A DNA stretch of 64,000 nucleotides from an uncultured Halomonas sp. (GCF_947501415.1 NZ_CANMVL010000007.1:62001-126000); one strand, 5' to 3'; counted from the first letter of the stretch, positions 42,085 to 54,080 are shown. Translations and numbers: made by a program. Notes: generated by a model from the sequence alone, not told the origin.

Positions 42085-43395
42085 TCAGAACCAGGTCAGG
42101 CCGATGGAGATCAGCACCCCGGTGATCAGCAGCTGGATCAGGCAGAAGCCCATGATGTCCTTGGCCTTGAGCCCGGCGATGCCGAGTACCGGCAGGGCCC
42201 AGAAAGGCTGCAGCAGGTTGGTCCAGGCATCACCCCAGGCCACGGCCATGGCCATCCGGGGAATATCCACACCCAGTGCCTGGGCGGCCGGGATCATCAC
42301 CGGTGCCTGCACGGCCCACTGGCCGCCACCGGAGGGTACGAAGAGGTTGACGATGCCGGCACTGATAAAGGTCCAGACCGGCAGGGTGGTTTCGGTGGCA
42401 AAGGAGACCAGGGCCTCGGACATGCTGGTTGCCAGACCGGACTGCACCATGATCGCCATGATCCCGGCGTAGAACGGGAACTGGATGACGATGCCGGCAC
42501 CGCCCTTGATCGCTTCGTGCAGGCTCTCCAGCAGGCTGCGCGGGGTGCGGTGCAGCACGATGGCCAGGAACAGGAACAGGAAGTTGACCACGTTCAGGTT
42601 GAGGCCGCCGCCGCGCAGGAAGAAGTGATCGGCCAGGAAGATCAGCCCCGGGATGCCCACCAGCCAGGCCAGCACCACGCTGTTCTCCATGCGCTCGGCG
42701 GGGCGGGTGATACGCACCTGGTGCGCCTCGTCATCACCGAGCAGCTTGGGGTCGACGAACACGCTGTCCTTTTCGTCGGGCAGCATCATGCAGTTGACCA
42801 GCGGTACCGCGATAAACAGCATCACCACGATGGCCAGATTGAAGAAGGAGAAGATGGTTGAGCCGGTGCCGATCACGCCGATCTGGTCGGCGCTGAAGTG
42901 GCCGTCGGTGGCCACGGTCAGCGGTACCGAGCCGGCCAGACCGCCGTGCCAGACGATAAAACCGGAATAGGCGCTGGCCACCAGCAGGCGGTAGTCGACC
43001 CGCACCAGGCGCGCCAGCTCCTTGGCGAACAGCGCCCCCACCACCAGGCCGAAGCCCCAGTTGATCCAGCTGGCGACCAGCGACACATAGGTGACCAGCA
43101 GGATGGCGCCACCGGGTCCCTTGGCCAGGGCGGCGAGCCGCTGGAGCAGCTTTTTCACCGGGGGGGAGCTGGCCAGCATAAAGCCGGTCACCAGCACCAG
43201 CAGCATCTGCATCGAGAAGGTCAGCAGGTTCCAGAAGCCGTCCCCCCACATGCGCATCACCGCGAGTGGCGTCTGGCGTTCCACGGCAATGGCCGCCACG
43301 GCGGCGATAATGGTCAACAGCAGCACGAAGATATAGGGGTCGGGCAGGTAGCGTTCGACCAGCTTGACCGCCGGTCTGGAGAGGGCCTTGAGCAT
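42085..43395 (-). CDS. atoE: Short-chain fatty acid transporter, AtoE family
   Basis: A 436-residue membrane protein with about 11-12 hydrophobic segments and the AtoE signatures 'PDPYIFVLLLTIIAA', 'SWINWGFGLVVGALFAKEL', 'YSGFIVWHGGLAGSVPLTVA' and 'VNLFVPSGGGQWAVQAPVM'. AtoE-type proteins take up acetoacetate, butyrate or similar acids. It sits 70 bases upstream of an acyl-CoA thioesterase gene on the same strand. Confidence 0.92.
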   Translation of the reverse strand: MLKALSRPAVKLVERYLPDPYIFVLLLTIIAAVAAIAVERQTPLAVMRMWGDGFWNLLTFSMQMLLVLVTGFMLASSPPVKKLLQRLAALAKGPGGAILLVTYVSLVASWINWGFGLVVGALFAKELARLVRVDYRLLVASAYSGFIVWHGGLAGSVPLTVATDGHFSADQIGVIGTGSTIFSFFNLAIVVMLFIAVPLVNCMMLPDEKDSVFVDPKLLGDDEAHQVRITRPAERMENSVVLAWLVGIPGLIFLADHFFLRGGGLNLNVVNFLFLFLAIVLHRTPRSLLESLHEAIKGGAGIVIQFPFYAGIMAIMVQSGLATSMSEALVSFATETTLPVWTFISAGIVNLFVPSGGGQWAVQAPVMIPAAQALGVDIPRMAMAVAWGDAWTNLLQPFWALPVLGIAGLKAKDIMGFCLIQLLITGVLISIGLTWF

Positions 43396-43547
43396 GGCGT
43401 TCCCTTACTGTTTTGAGTGTTATTGGTGTTTCATTGCATAAAGTAGCGCAGCATCAGTATCTTGCGCTATCCGCCGCTGACGGTCCAGGCGCCCGCGGAT
43501 TGGGCCCGGTGCCCGCGTGACCCATCGCCATGAACCGATATGAGACG

Positions 43548-44912
43548 CTATGAGGCGTCGTGGTTGGCATCGCGCCAGTCGCTGCGGCGCCGTTGATGGT
43601 AATAGGCGATCAGCGTCGCCGAGCGCGTCAGCATGAACAGCGTGAAGGCGAGCCACAGGCCGTGGTTGATGAACGCCTCGGGAAGAAGGGCCTGGCCCAG
43701 CCACCAGGCGGGCAGATAGACGGCGAGTCCGGCAAAGATGCTGTTGCGCATCTCGCGAATCGCCGTGGCACCGATAAAGACGCCGTCCAGCAGATAGCCC
43801 CATACCGCAATCAGCGGCATGGCGACCATCCACGGCAGGTAGGTGGCGGCGGTCTCTCGCACCTCGGGCAGGCCGGTAAGCAGGGCGATCAGCGCCTCGC
43901 CCCCCAGGGCGAAGGCCAGGGCGGCGATACCGGCCGTCAGCAGCGAGAACCAGGCGGCACTCCGTACCGACTGGGCGAATTCCGTCCAGCGCCTTGCCCC
44001 CACCGATCGTCCGGTCAGCGCCTCGGCGGCGTGGGCGAAGCCATCCAGGGCGTAGCTGGTGAGCATGATGAACTGCAGCAGCACGGCATTGGCAGCGAGT
44101 ACGGTATCGCCCTGGGCCGCCCCTCGCGAGGTAAAGAAGGCCATGACGAAGAGCAGCCCCAGGGTGCGCACGAAGAGGTTGGCATTGACCGAGAAGAGCT
44201 CGCCATAGGCCGAAACGGCCAGGAGCCGATGGCGCAGGAAGCGGCCCGACAACCATCTCAGCTGCCGCGAGACCAGCCACAGGCCGAAGGCCAGGGCGGT
44301 GTAGTCGGCGATCACCGTGGCCCAGGCCACGCCATCGCTGGTCATGCCGAGGCCGATGACAAAGAGCAGGTCGAGGAGGATATTGACCCCGTTGGTGAGC
44401 ACCAGGATCGCCAGGGTCACTCGCGAGTTCTGCTGTCCCAGGAACCAGCCCAGGATGGCGTAGTTGGCGAGTACCGCCGGCGCCGAGAGGATGCGTATCT
44501 CGGCATACTCGGCGGCCAGTGCCGTGGCGATGTCACTGCCATCGAGGAGCCACAGTCCCAGCCTGATCAGCGGCCGTGAGAACACGATCAGTGCCGCACC
44601 GATGCCCGCCGCGATCAGCAGCGACTGGCCCAGCAGGTTACGTACGTCCGTGTCGTTCTCGCGCCCTACCGCCTGGGAGGTGAGGCCCGTGGTACCCATG
44701 CGCAGGAAGCCGAAGCCCCAGTACAGGAAGCTGAACAGGGTAGCACCGAGGGTGACCGCCGCCAGATAGCGCGAGTCCGGCAGATGGCCGACCACGGCGG
44801 TATCCACCAGCCCCAGCAGCGGCACGGTGATATTGGAGAGGATGATCGGCCAGGCCAGCGCCAGGATGCGCCGGCGCGCGGCCCCGGATGACGAGGACTC
44901 CGAACGGCTCAC
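43548..44912 (-). CDS. MATE family efflux transporter (DinF-like)
   Basis: A 454-residue membrane protein with 12 predicted transmembrane helices. 'LALAWPIILSNITVPLLGLVDTAVVG' is the MATE N-terminus, and 'GLTSQAVGREND' and 'ALDGFAHAAEALTGRSVGA' follow the DinF group. It exports cationic compounds by H+ or Na+ exchange. The GTG at 44912 has a GGGAG site; the upstream extension in frame is unlike the family. Confidence 0.9.
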   Translation of the reverse strand: MSRSESSSSGAARRRILALAWPIILSNITVPLLGLVDTAVVGHLPDSRYLAAVTLGATLFSFLYWGFGFLRMGTTGLTSQAVGRENDTDVRNLLGQSLLIAAGIGAALIVFSRPLIRLGLWLLDGSDIATALAAEYAEIRILSAPAVLANYAILGWFLGQQNSRVTLAILVLTNGVNILLDLLFVIGLGMTSDGVAWATVIADYTALAFGLWLVSRQLRWLSGRFLRHRLLAVSAYGELFSVNANLFVRTLGLLFVMAFFTSRGAAQGDTVLAANAVLLQFIMLTSYALDGFAHAAEALTGRSVGARRWTEFAQSVRSAAWFSLLTAGIAALAFALGGEALIALLTGLPEVRETAATYLPWMVAMPLIAVWGYLLDGVFIGATAIREMRNSIFAGLAVYLPAWWLGQALLPEAFINHGLWLAFTLFMLTRSATLIAYYHQRRRSDWRDANHDAS

Positions 44913-44970
44913 AGGGGGCTCCCGAGATTGACGAGCCGGGCAGCATGGCCGGCGGCGGGGCATAACGCAA

Positions 44971-44994
44971 CCGCCCCGTACAAGGGCGGGGCGG
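44971..44994. terminator. Terminator-like hairpin downstream of the outer-membrane protein gene
   Basis: CCGCCCC (44971-44977) pairs with GGGGCGG (44988-44994). On the minus strand TTGCGTT follows. The T-run is weak. It lies between the MATE gene start and the stop of the outer-membrane protein gene. Confidence 0.5.
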
Positions 44995-45020
44995 CGGTGC
45001 CAACAAAGGGCGATTGTTGT

Positions 45021-45626
45021 TTAGAAGCGGTAGCCGATGCTGGCGGAGATCAGGTCGATCTCGAAGTCATCGCCATCTTCGCTGATATCGTAGCGCTCAA
45101 ATTCGGCGCGCATCAGGATGCGCTCGACCTCATACTCGGCGCCGATGCCAAAGAGGGGGTCGGAGCCGTCTTCGCCGTAGCTGGACGATCCAGTATTATC
45201 ACTTTCATTGAGATCAGCGTCCCAGGCAATCATGCCCAACTTGCCGAAGATGCTAAAACCATTCTGGATCGGAAGTTTACCGACGAGTGCGGCGCTGAAA
45301 CCATCCACGCTAAGCTTGGCCTTGGCGCTGCCACCATTTTCATTGGCTGTGAACTCACCAAAATCCACGTAGCCCGCTTCAATAGCGAAGTTGGGGTTGA
45401 ACTGGTAACCCACAAACAGTTTATACCCGGTATCGCTGTCATCGGTGTTGGTGTTCGGGTAACCACGGTCCCGGTAATAGCCGCCAATATCAAAGTCGGT
45501 CTCTGAATGCCCTAGTCCAGCACCGATATACGGCCCCTCGTTGGGGTTGTACTGATAGCTCTGGGCGAAGGTGGGACTGGCGACCAGGGTGGCCAGGGCG
45601 GCGGTGGCGACAAGACGCTTCATCAT
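45021..45626 (-). CDS. OmpA-like beta-barrel outer-membrane protein
   Basis: A 201-residue exported protein with a signal peptide cut after 'SPTFA'. The mature part alternates strands typical of an 8-stranded barrel ('GPYIGAGLGHSETDFDI', 'GYKLFVGYQFNPNFAIEAGYVDFGE', 'GFSIFGKLGMIAWDADL') and ends in 'SIGYRF' with the C-terminal Phe needed for barrel insertion. Extracellular loops are rich in Asp, as expected for a halophile. No periplasmic OmpA peptidoglycan-binding domain is present. Confidence 0.88.
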   Translation of the reverse strand: MMKRLVATAALATLVASPTFAQSYQYNPNEGPYIGAGLGHSETDFDIGGYYRDRGYPNTNTDDSDTGYKLFVGYQFNPNFAIEAGYVDFGEFTANENGGSAKAKLSVDGFSAALVGKLPIQNGFSIFGKLGMIAWDADLNESDNTGSSSYGEDGSDPLFGIGAEYEVERILMRAEFERYDISEDGDDFEIDLISASIGYRF

Positions 45627-45840
45627 GCTCTCCGTTGCATGGTGATCGGAGCAGGCGGGGCCTGTCCTGAGGTGGGCAAGCGGCGAAAGCCGCCTATCCT
45701 GATGTAAGATCCCGTGAGAGGATGTAACCTTAGCGATTCTAAGACCCCATGATGACTAACACCATACTCGATTCGCTACAGGCGAGCGCCGGGTGGTGAC
45801 GACGCAGCATAGATGGCAGGGAGCACGGGGAGTGCAAGCG

Positions 45841-46155
45841 ATGAGCAAGCGGATCATGATCTTCTTTACACTGGCGCTGGTGGCGCTGATGGCAACCTCT
45901 CCGGCGATCGCTCAGGAGCAGCGCGTGGGGGTTCAGCCGAGTGGCGGGGCGATGATTGCCGATGCGGTAATCGCGCGACCGCTGTTGGCGGCGGCCACGG
46001 TGGGCGGTACCGCCGTGTTTCTGGTGACACTGCCCTTTACTGTCCTGGGCGGTGGGGTGGGTAGCGCGGCCGAGACGCTGATCAAGACCCCGGCCGAGGC
46101 GGCCTTTCGCCGTTGCCTCGGGTGCACGGTCAGCAAGCGGGCCGACGAGCTATAG
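45841..46155 (+). CDS. Hypothetical exported/membrane protein
   Basis: A 104-residue protein from the ATG at 45841 ('MSKRIMIFFTLALVALMA'), with a GGGAG site. It has a signal peptide (possible cut after 'SPAIA') and one further hydrophobic segment ('AATVGGTAVFLVTLPFTVLGGG'), followed by a short tail with two Cys ('RRCLGCTVSKRADEL'). The pattern resembles small proteins of unknown function in other halomonads. A bidirectional terminator follows. Confidence 0.65.
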   Translation: MSKRIMIFFTLALVALMATSPAIAQEQRVGVQPSGGAMIADAVIARPLLAAATVGGTAVFLVTLPFTVLGGGVGSAAETLIKTPAEAAFRRCLGCTVSKRADEL

Positions 46156-46180
46156 CCAAAGGTAACGGTCCCACACAACG

Positions 46181-46211
46181 CGAAACGCCCCGCACTTGGC
46201 GGGGCGTTTCG
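46181..46211. terminator. Bidirectional terminator before the ferredoxin gene
   Basis: CGAAACGCCCCGC (46181-46193) pairs perfectly with GCGGGGCGTTTCG (46199-46211) around a 5-base loop. GTTTCG on the plus strand and its mirror on the minus strand give short T-runs for both converging genes. Confidence 0.75.
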
Positions 46212-46249
46212 TGAGACAGAGGCGTCCTTGCTAGCCGGCTTGCGAATCA

Positions 46250-46528
<279 letters not shown>

Positions 46529-46566
46529 TCATCGGGATCTGCTCGGCACAATCCCGAGCCTTGTGG

Positions 46567-48959
<2,393 letters not shown>

Positions 48960-49112
48960 GCCGGATTCCTCGTTGTGCTGTTGGTGTCTACGAGTATGTA
49001 ATGATGATGGATCATAGCACTCGGCCAGCCGCGGCGTCATGCGGTGGCAGAGGGTGTGACAAGAGCCGGTTGCCGGGATCGGTTCTGCGCAGGATGTCGA
49101 TAAAACGTATGT

Positions 49113-49206
49113 TTGAAATAGTTGTGTGGCTCGGCTAGCATGTCTCTGCTGTTTGAGTCATACGAGTGCTTATATGGGCGCCTCTCTCCGGAGGGCGCCC
49201 TTTTTT
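49113..49206 (+). ncRNA. Candidate small RNA with its own promoter and terminator
   Basis: TTGAAA (49113-49118), a 17-base spacer and TAGCAT (49136-49141) form a plausible promoter. About 35 bases after the predicted start, GGGCGCC (49176-49182) pairs with GGGCGCCC (49193-49200), followed by six T. The transcript would be roughly 60 nt (about 49148-49206) with no reading frame. The rest of 48960-49364 holds no gene. The terminator alone is firm; the RNA is an inference. Confidence 0.4.
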
Positions 49207-49364
49207 CGACTTGTACGACGGCGAGGCGTGACGCCGGCCAGCCCTTGCTCAAGCATGATCCGCAGTGACACCCTGGGTGGAAACAGCCCGACACAAGCGC
49301 TAGCTTGTTCCTGGTAGATACGGTTGTTTGTCACTTTTTTCATGTTTCACAGGAGGGAAGCATC

Positions 49365-49559
49365 ATGCGGCGCACCATGACACGGAAGCTTTTCCTGGCC
49401 CTGCTGGCCGGTCTGCTGGCACTGGGGCTGGCTGGTTGCGAGGAGGAACAGGGACCAGCCGAGGAGGCCGGTCAGGAGATTGATCAGGCAGTTGAAGAGG
49501 CGGGTGAGGGTGTCGAGGAGATGGGTGACACCATCGAGGATGCCAGCGAGGGTAATTGA
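49365..49559 (+). CDS. Small acidic lipoprotein
   Basis: A 64-residue protein from ATG 49365 with a perfect AGGAGGG site. It has a signal peptide and lipobox 'LGLAGC', and the mature part is almost entirely acidic ('EEEQGPAEEAGQEIDQAVEE') and helical. Size and 'QEIDQAVEEAGEGVEEMGD' are reminiscent of entericidin-like and small stress lipoproteins, but I cannot name a family. It is preceded by the candidate small RNA and followed by a terminator. Confidence 0.75.
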   Translation: MRRTMTRKLFLALLAGLLALGLAGCEEEQGPAEEAGQEIDQAVEEAGEGVEEMGDTIEDASEGN

Positions 49560-49648
49560 CGCCGTCAGCAGCCACGCTTGATAACTACTCTCAACCACTG
49601 CGCTCAACCACAATGCTCAACAACCATGCTTAACATCCTTGCGTGAAA

Positions 49649-49682
49649 CAACAGGCCGGGCTGCTGTCAGCCCGGCCTGTTG
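49649..49682. terminator. Bidirectional terminator between the acidic lipoprotein and Tim44-like genes
   Basis: A perfect 15-bp stem (49649-49663 with 49668-49682), loop CTGT, starting CAACAGGCC. It lies between converging genes. Confidence 0.75.
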
Positions 49683-49705
49683 CATTTCAGGGGCGGAGGA
49701 GAGCG

Positions 49706-50545
49706 TTAGCCGTTCTGCTCGATGCCCTGCACATACCAGGGGGCGCCGTCGCGCAGCTCCCGCACCAGGTGCCAGGTCTCGTTGAACTCGTTGTGCTCGC
49801 CATTCTCGTCGAGGATGCCGTGGAAGATCACGCTGGCCTCGGCCTGCTGGCCCACTTCCTGAACCATGCCCAGCTCGGCGAACAGGCGAACGACCTCGGT
49901 GCGGTTATTGGCCGGATGCTGCTTGCGCTCCTCGCGCAGCAGGTTGTAGAGCTCCGGGGTGACGTACTCCTGAATGCCGCTGAGGTCGTTGTTGTCCCAG
50001 GCACGCTGCAGGGTCATGAAGTGCTCCTTGGCACCGCCGAGGAAGCGCTCGCGGTCGAACCATTCGGGCTCGCTGGCGAAGGCGCCACCGGCCGGAGCGG
50101 TGCTGGCCTGGAAGGACTGGGTGGCGGCTTCACGGGGCTCCTGCGAGGCTGGCGAGGGGCCACCTGCCACGGCCGCCCGGCGGCGTGCCAGTAGCCGAAA
50201 GAGCAGGAAGGCGATGCCGGCCACCAGCAGGATGTCCATCAGCCGCAGTTCGTCGAAGGCGCCGCCGAAGAACAGCGCGGCGAGCAGGCCACCGGCCAGC
50301 AGGCCACCCAGCATGCCGGGCATTTTCGACCCGGCTCGCCCCTGGGTGGCACGGGTGCCGGAGGTCTGGTTCTGGGTGGCAGAAGGTTGCTGCTGCACGC
50401 TACGTGATTGAGAGCCGAAGCTCTTGCCGCCGCCGAGGCGGCGGGCTTCGGCGTCTTGCATGGCCGGGCCCAGGGTCAGCAGTCCCGCCACCAGCATGAT
50501 CAGCAGGTGACGTATCAGGGAGGTCTCGCGGAGTGTCGAAGTCAT
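49706..50545 (-). CDS. Tim44-like domain membrane protein
   Basis: A 279-residue protein. The N-terminal part has a hydrophobic signal/anchor ('LLIMLVAGLLTLGP'), then 'RRLGGGKSFGSQ', a Gln/Ser-rich stretch and two close transmembrane segments ('GGLLAGGLLAALFFGGAF', 'LLVAGIAFLLFRLLA'). The C-terminal ~120 residues form a Tim44-like domain ('FMTLQRAWDNNDLSGIQEYVTPELY', 'FNETWHLVRE') as found in bacterial homologues of the mitochondrial import protein. Function in bacteria is unclear. Confidence 0.85.
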   Translation of the reverse strand: MTSTLRETSLIRHLLIMLVAGLLTLGPAMQDAEARRLGGGKSFGSQSRSVQQQPSATQNQTSGTRATQGRAGSKMPGMLGGLLAGGLLAALFFGGAFDELRLMDILLVAGIAFLLFRLLARRRAAVAGGPSPASQEPREAATQSFQASTAPAGGAFASEPEWFDRERFLGGAKEHFMTLQRAWDNNDLSGIQEYVTPELYNLLREERKQHPANNRTEVVRLFAELGMVQEVGQQAEASVIFHGILDENGEHNEFNETWHLVRELRDGAPWYVQGIEQNG

Positions 50546-50678
50546 GGCGGTATCGTCGTCAGTGGGGGTTAATGGGTGGTAAGTCGTGAACGGTGAGGGG
50601 GTAAGTCGAGTTGGTTGATTCTACCGGCTATGCTGGTGGGCTCCACTACCATTCCACAATGCCGGGGAGTTGAACACC

Positions 50679-51254
50679 ATGCGCCTGAAACGAGAAGAGA
50701 GCCTGTTGCTGGTTGTCGATCTGCAGGCGGGACTGTTGCCGGTGATCGAACATGCCGATCAGGCGGTGAGCGAGGCGGCCTGGCTGGGCGGCCTGGCCGC
50801 CTCCCTCGAGGTGCCGGTATGGATCACCGAGCAGTATCCCGAGGGGCTGGGTGGCAGCGAGACGCGCCTGCTGGAAGCGCTCCCGGGCCATCGGCTATGG
50901 CAGAAGTTGACCTTCGATGCCTGTGCGAACCCCGAGTTCATCGCGGCACTCGAGCAGAGCGGCAGGCGTCAGGTGGTGCTGTGCGGCAGCGAGGCGCATA
51001 TCTGTGTCATGCAGACCGGCCTGGGGCTGCTGGCGGCGGGGTACGAGGTCTACTGGCTCAGCGAGGCCTGCGTCAGTCGGCGCGCCGCGGAGGCACGCCT
51101 GGCCCGGGAGCGGTTGGTGCAGGCCGGGGCGGTGGCGGTAAGCGCGGACATGGTGGCCTATGAATGGCTGCACCGTTGCGACGATGACCGCTTCAAGCAG
51201 GCCCACCGCCGCTTCCTCAAGGGCCGCTCCGCGCGCCCGCTGGTATTTGACTAG
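50679..51254 (+). CDS. Isochorismatase-family cysteine hydrolase
   Basis: A 191-residue cytoplasmic hydrolase from the ATG at 50679 behind GGGGAG. The triad is visible: Asp in 'LLLVVDLQAGLLP', Lys in 'WQKLTFDACAN' and Cys in 'CGSEAHICVMQT'. The family hydrolyses N-carbamoyl or vinyl-ether compounds; this YcaC-like subgroup has no firm substrate. A short extension to TTG 50670 is possible. Confidence 0.88.
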   Translation: MRLKREESLLLVVDLQAGLLPVIEHADQAVSEAAWLGGLAASLEVPVWITEQYPEGLGGSETRLLEALPGHRLWQKLTFDACANPEFIAALEQSGRRQVVLCGSEAHICVMQTGLGLLAAGYEVYWLSEACVSRRAAEARLARERLVQAGAVAVSADMVAYEWLHRCDDDRFKQAHRRFLKGRSARPLVFD

Positions 51255-51272
51255 ACCCCAAGCCATCTAATT

Positions 51273-51348
51273 TCGTAGGAGCGCGATTTATCGCGCGATG
51301 AGGCGCGCTGGCGATACAGCCATCGCCGGATAAATCCGGCTCCTACGA
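51273..51348. repeat. Paired REP-like element (BIME-type)
   Basis: TCGTAGGAGC (51273-51282) is repeated in inverse orientation as GCTCCTACGA (51339-51348). Each half also carries a small internal stem (GCGCGATTTATCGCGC; GCCGGATAAATCCGGC). The layout matches the two-headed REP elements of pseudomonads and halomonads. A single related copy lies at 59885-59914. Confidence 0.75.
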
Positions 51349-51391
51349 TTCTGTGCCATGGTGATGGGGACAGGAGCAGCCCCGCTCGGGA

Positions 51392-52168
51392 TCAGGCGCC
51401 TTCGGGGCGCGTAAAGACCAGGGTGTCACCCTCGCTCATGGCGGCGTTGAAGCGGTAGCCGGCCACGTCGAACTCCTTCAGGTCCTCCGGGTCGTCGAGG
51501 CGTTCGCGGATCGTCCAGGCCGTCATCAGGCCGCGGGCCTTCTTGGCGTAGAAGCTGATGATCTTGAGCTTGCCATTCTTCTCGTCCTTGAACACCGGGG
51601 TGATCACCCGGGCCTCGAGCCGCCTGGCATCGATGGCCTTGAAGTACTCGTTGGAGGCGAGATTGATCAGTACCGGACTGCCGCTGGCCGCCACGGCACG
51701 GTCAAGCTCGGCGGTGAGGGTCTCCTTCCAGAAGGCATAGAGGTCCTTGCCCGCAGGATTCTCGAGCCGCGTCCCCATCTCCAGGCGGTAGGGCTGGATC
51801 AGGTCCAGCGGGCGCAGAAGCCCATAGAGCCCCGAGAGAATGCGTAGATGCTGCTGGGCGAAGGCGTTCTCGTCATCCGTGAAGGTGCCGGCCTCGAGCC
51901 CCACGTAGACGTCGCCCTGGAAGGCCTGGATTGCTGGCTTGGCGTTCTGCGCAGTAAAGGGCGTGTGCCATTCGGCGTAGCGGGCGGCATTGAGGGCGGC
52001 CAGCTTGTCGCTGATGCCCATCAGCTCGGAGAGCCGTTGTGGCGAGTAGTCGCGCAGGATCTCGATCAACTCCTGGCTCTGTTCCAGAAAGTCCGGCTGG
52101 GTATGGCGGGCCGTGGTGGCCGGGGTCTCGAAGTCCAGCTTCTTGGCGGGCGAGATCACGCTCAGCAT
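51392..52168 (-). CDS. yaaA: Peroxide stress protein YaaA
   Basis: A 258-residue UPF0246 protein that limits free iron during peroxide stress in E. coli. Signature segments: '[16 protein letters not shown]' at the N-terminus, '[14 protein letters not shown]', '[25 protein letters not shown]', '[12 protein letters not shown]' and '[14 protein letters not shown]'. The ATG at 52168 matches the family start, and longer in-frame starts are rejected. It is a minus-strand gene with no evident operon partners. Confidence 0.94.
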   Translation of the reverse strand: MLSVISPAKKLDFETPATTARHTQPDFLEQSQELIEILRDYSPQRLSELMGISDKLAALNAARYAEWHTPFTAQNAKPAIQAFQGDVYVGLEAGTFTDDENAFAQQHLRILSGLYGLLRPLDLIQPYRLEMGTRLENPAGKDLYAFWKETLTAELDRAVAASGSPVLINLASNEYFKAIDARRLEARVITPVFKDEKNGKLKIISFYAKKARGLMTAWTIRERLDDPEDLKEFDVAGYRFNAAMSEGDTLVFTRPEGA

Positions 52169-52261
52169 GGGGCGCTCCAGATCCGATGAAGTGAGCATGG
52201 AGTATACCAAGCACGCCCAGGCTCGGGGGCTATCGGGTCGATAGCCCCCCGGTGATGGGCC

Positions 52262-53293
52262 TCAGGGCGCGGGATTGGAGTAGCGGCGATGAACGTCCTC
52301 GATCGCCTCCAGCACCTGGCCGTCCAGACGCAGGGATTCGCTGGCCAGGTTGCTCTCCAGCTGAGTCATCGAGGTGGCGCCGATGATATTGCTGGTCAGG
52401 AAGTCTCGCGAGTTGACGAAGGCCAGTGCCATGCGAGCGGGGTCCAGGCCGGCATCCCGGGCAATCTGCACGTACTCGGCGGTGGCGGCCTGGGCCTGGG
52501 GATTGGTATAGCGCTGGAAGCGTTCGAACAGGGTCAGCCGGGCCCCCTCGGGGCGAGCGCCATCGAGGTACTTGCCGGAGAGCATGCCGAAGGCCAGCGG
52601 CGAGTAGGCCAGCAGTCCCACCTGCTCGCGGTGAGCAATCTCGGCCAGGCCCACCTCGAAGCTGCGATTCAGCAGGTTGTAGGGGTTCTGCACCGCGGCA
52701 ACCCGCGGCACGCCCTGGGTCTCGGCCAGCTGGAGGGCGCGCATCACGCCCCAGGGGGTGTCGTTGGAGAGTCCGATGGCACGCACCTTGCCGGCGTCTA
52801 CCAGCTCCTTGAGAGCGGCCAGGGTCTCCTCCAGCGGGGTGGCATCCTCCTCGTCGTCGTGTGCATAACCCAGCTTGCCGAAGAAATTGGCACTGCGCTC
52901 CGGCCAGTGCAGCTGGTAGAGGTCGATGTAGTCGGTCTGCAGGCGGCTGAGGCTTGCGTCGATGGCCTGGTGAAGGTGGTCACGGCTCAGCCGTGGGCCT
53001 CCGCGGATATGCTCGGGGCCGGGACCGCTCGCCTTGCTGGCGAGGATGATGTCGTCACGGCTGCCGCGGTGCTTGAGCCAGCTGCCGATATAGGCTTCGG
53101 TGCGTCCCTGGCTCTCCGCCCTCGGTGGTACCGGGTACATCTCGGCGGTATCGATGAAGTTGATGCCGAAGGCCACCGCGCGGTCGAGCTGCTCGTGGGC
53201 CTCGGCCTCGCTGTTCTGTTCACCGAAGGTCATCGTGCCAAGACAGAGGCGGCTGACCTCGATGCCGGTATCGCCCAGCGGTCGCGTCTGCAT
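52262..53293 (-). CDS. Aldo/keto reductase, Tas-like
   Basis: A 343-residue NADP(H)-dependent oxidoreductase with a TIM-barrel pattern. Catalytic residues appear in order: Asp/Tyr in 'INFIDTAEMYP', Lys in 'DIILASKASG' and His in 'IDLYQLHWPER'. 'HIRGGPRLSRDHLHQAIDASL' and the length match Tas of E. coli. ATG 53293 has a GAGGA site. Its physiological substrate is not known. Confidence 0.9.
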   Translation of the reverse strand: MQTRPLGDTGIEVSRLCLGTMTFGEQNSEAEAHEQLDRAVAFGINFIDTAEMYPVPPRAESQGRTEAYIGSWLKHRGSRDDIILASKASGPGPEHIRGGPRLSRDHLHQAIDASLSRLQTDYIDLYQLHWPERSANFFGKLGYAHDDEEDATPLEETLAALKELVDAGKVRAIGLSNDTPWGVMRALQLAETQGVPRVAAVQNPYNLLNRSFEVGLAEIAHREQVGLLAYSPLAFGMLSGKYLDGARPEGARLTLFERFQRYTNPQAQAATAEYVQIARDAGLDPARMALAFVNSRDFLTSNIIGATSMTQLESNLASESLRLDGQVLEAIEDVHRRYSNPAP

Positions 53294-53502
53294 CGTGACG
53301 TCCTCGTGGATCGGGAAATGGAACCGGCATGGTAGCCAGGCCCTGCCAGGGCGGCAAATGACCAGGGTTGAGTCGGCGCAAAGGCGGGCGTATGCTGGCC
53401 GCCCGTTACGCCCCGTGGACCGGGGTTGGGCAGACATCAGACGCCGCGCACAGGGTGGTGCGGAGTGTCTTTTTCTTGTGATACAGGATCCGGTAGAAGG
53501 CC

Positions 53503-54018
53503 ATGACGCAGGCATCATCACTGTTCACCCGGCTCGAGTACCGCCTGGCGGAGCAGCTTTTCCATACCCGCTGGCTGCCTCGTTCGCCGCGCACCCAGCG
53601 CCTGACCATGCACCTCTTCCAGCGCTGTGCCGATGCCGGCCATACGGCGGCGCTCTCCCTTTATGGTCATATGCTGTTTCACCGCGGCATGTCGCCCCAG
53701 GACAAGGCGCGCGGTGCGCGCTACGTGCTGGAAGCGGCCAATGCCGGCGACTCCCGTGCCCAGTATCAGGCGGGACAAATCTACGAGCATGGCTGCGCGC
53801 TCTATCCACGCCGCGACGACCACGCCGTGACCTGGTTTGCCCGTGCCGGCGAGGCGGGGCATCCACTGGCCGCCGAACGTCTGGCGCGCGCCTATCGCGA
53901 GGGACAGCTGGGGCTGGCGGTGGATGCCGAGCGTGCCGCCCACTGGCAGAGGCTAGCCGACCACGCCACCGGTTTCGGTGAGGGGCTGGACAGCGCGGAA
54001 ACCGAAACGCGACACTAG
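53503..54018 (+). CDS. Sel1-like repeat protein
   Basis: A 171-residue all-helical protein with Sel1/TPR-like repeats: 'DAGHTAALSLYGHMLFHRG', 'NAGDSRAQYQAGQIYEHGCAL' and 'EAGHPLAAERLARAYREGQLGL', each with the A-x-x-x-L/Y-G pattern. Such proteins act as protein-protein adaptors. No signal peptide is evident, so it is probably cytoplasmic. The next gene starts 62 bases later on the same strand. Confidence 0.82.
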   Translation: MTQASSLFTRLEYRLAEQLFHTRWLPRSPRTQRLTMHLFQRCADAGHTAALSLYGHMLFHRGMSPQDKARGARYVLEAANAGDSRAQYQAGQIYEHGCALYPRRDDHAVTWFARAGEAGHPLAAERLARAYREGQLGLAVDAERAAHWQRLADHATGFGEGLDSAETETRH

Positions 54019-54080
54019 CGAGGAGGCGCCAGCGAGGTGGTGCCCCTTCCTGTTTTCCGCCGCAAGGACTCCTGCCCATC

